DNA of 64,000 nucleotides from Paraburkholderia caffeinilytica (GTDB lineage Bacteria; Pseudomonadota; Gammaproteobacteria; Burkholderiales; Burkholderiaceae), in NCBI RefSeq assembly GCF_003368325.1, contig NZ_CP031467.1, positions 3,596,001 through 3,660,000 on the forward strand. Reading direction: 5' to 3'. Each line of letters opens with the position of its first letter. Position 1 is the first letter of the stretch. The notes under the pieces were generated by a model. That model had not been told where the DNA came from, made no database searches, and saw nothing but the letters and a program-made list of their open reading frames with translations. Positions 63,420 through 64,000 of the stretch are shown one piece after another. Made by a program: the position numbers and the translations under genes.

Positions 63420-63531
63420 TGCCGCGTTCCGCCATCACGTAATGGTTTGGTCCCGGCAGGCATGGTTCGCAGGCGGTCGTCGAGTACAAAGATCGCGCGC
63501 CGTCACCCGATACGTATTCAGGATATTCATA

Positions 63532-64000
63532 ATGGCTATTGTTGAAGTCAAGGTTCCCCAGCTCTCCGAGTCGGTCTCGGAAGCCACGATGCTGCAGTGG
63601 AAGAAGAAGCCCGGCGAGGCTGTTGCTCAAGACGAAATTCTCATCGAAATCGAGACCGACAAGGTCGTGCTCGAAGTGCCGGCACCCTCCGCCGGCGTGC
63701 TCGCACAAGTGATCTCGAACGACGGCGACATCGTCGTGGCGGATCAGGTGATCGCCAAGATCGACACCGAAGGCACGGCAGGCGCCGCTGCTGTCGAAGC
63801 CGAAGTGAAGCCGGCTCCCGCCGCCACGTCGGCACCGGCTGCTGCACCGGCGGCTCAGGCTGCATCCGCAACGGGTGCGAACACCGCTGCTTCGCCGGCT
63901 GCCGGCAAGCTGATGGCCGAGAAGGGTCTGGGCGCGGGCGACGTCGCCGGCACGGGCCGCGACGGCCGCATCACCAAGGGTGACGTGCTGACGGCAGGCG
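63532..64000 (+). CDS. odhB: Dihydrolipoamide succinyltransferase E2, 3'-truncated
   Basis: 156 residues visible; the gene runs past the window end (full length is usually about 400-430). The lipoyl domain is residues 1-77, MAIVEVKVPQLSESVSEATM, with the lipoylated Lys44 in EIETDKVVLEV. An Ala/Pro-rich linker (about 80-125) leads into the E1/E3-binding domain (AGKLMAEKGLGAGDVAGTGR). Also called sucB. It receives the succinyl group from OdhA and passes it to CoA. Confidence 0.94.
   Translation, partial: MAIVEVKVPQLSESVSEATMLQWKKKPGEAVAQDEILIEIETDKVVLEVPAPSAGVLAQVISNDGDIVVADQVIAKIDTEGTAGAAAVEAEVKPAPAATSAPAAAPAAQAASATGANTAASPAAGKLMAEKGLGAGDVAGTGRDGRITKGDVLTAG

Noticed and set aside
60611..63463. 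Minus-strand open frame of about 950 codons opposite odhA
   Set aside because: Antisense shadow of the dehydrogenase gene, rich in His/Arg/Val strings, with no domain or signal.
1..64000. tRNA, rRNA, CRISPR or prophage genes
   Set aside because: Searched by eye for cloverleaf ends, spaced repeats and phage-type genes; none was convincing. A tRNA or covariance-model scan would be needed to be certain.

Overview
The window looks like a chromosomal segment from Burkholderia sensu lato, most likely Paraburkholderia. Reasons: very GC-rich coding DNA; beta-proteobacterial gene order (scpB-rluB, rimP-nusA-infB-rbfA-truB, then an EmrAB/NodT efflux operon, typA, odhA-odhB); recC-recB-recD order; and lineage-type families such as the VC0807-like membrane protein. 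This is inference from gene content, not a database match. No intact mobile element, CRISPR array, rRNA or tRNA gene was seen.

Layout. 1-5631: an MmgE/PrpD protein and an NtaA-type flavin monooxygenase (+) converge on a four-gene polar amino acid ABC transporter (-). This resembles the Bacillus subtilis yxe operon for S-(2-succino)cysteine. 5959-15473: accessory housekeeping genes, namely an acyltransferase, a DUF1801 protein, crcB behind a fluoride riboswitch with a divergent DUF190 gene, an ammonium transporter behind a sigma-54 promoter, an orphan histidine kinase, a DJ-1/PfpI protein, a small lipoprotein, and an Rrf2 regulator with an NmrA-like target that share one operator. 15683-22522: a large MscS channel, a thiol dioxygenase with a divergent Lrp regulator, a small membrane protein and a FUSC transporter. 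22728-31986: the RecBCD operon with 4-base start/stop overlaps. 32145-42112: small genes mixed with signalling and regulatory genes (ArfB, an EAL protein with a YkuI_C-like sensor, an ABM protein, a YdcF protein, LysR, an aminotransferase), several small secreted proteins, repeats, and a lone transposase-like DUF4096 domain.

42461-64000 is core genome: chromosome segregation (scpB), rRNA modification (rluB), and the translation/transcription operon from rimP to truB, led by a promoter and a short terminated leader. A MarR-controlled tripartite efflux operon (minus strand) follows, then the ribosome-associated GTPase TypA and the start of the 2-oxoglutarate dehydrogenase operon (odhA and a truncated odhB).

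Most notable: the yxe-like sulfur module, the fluoride riboswitch, three transcription-factor operator candidates that pair logically with neighbouring regulators (Rrf2, MarR, and an OmpR/RstA-like box), simple-sequence expansions in three unrelated proteins, and perfect inverted repeats without assigned function. I did not find a convincing wholly new multi-gene system; the best leads are listed as findings.
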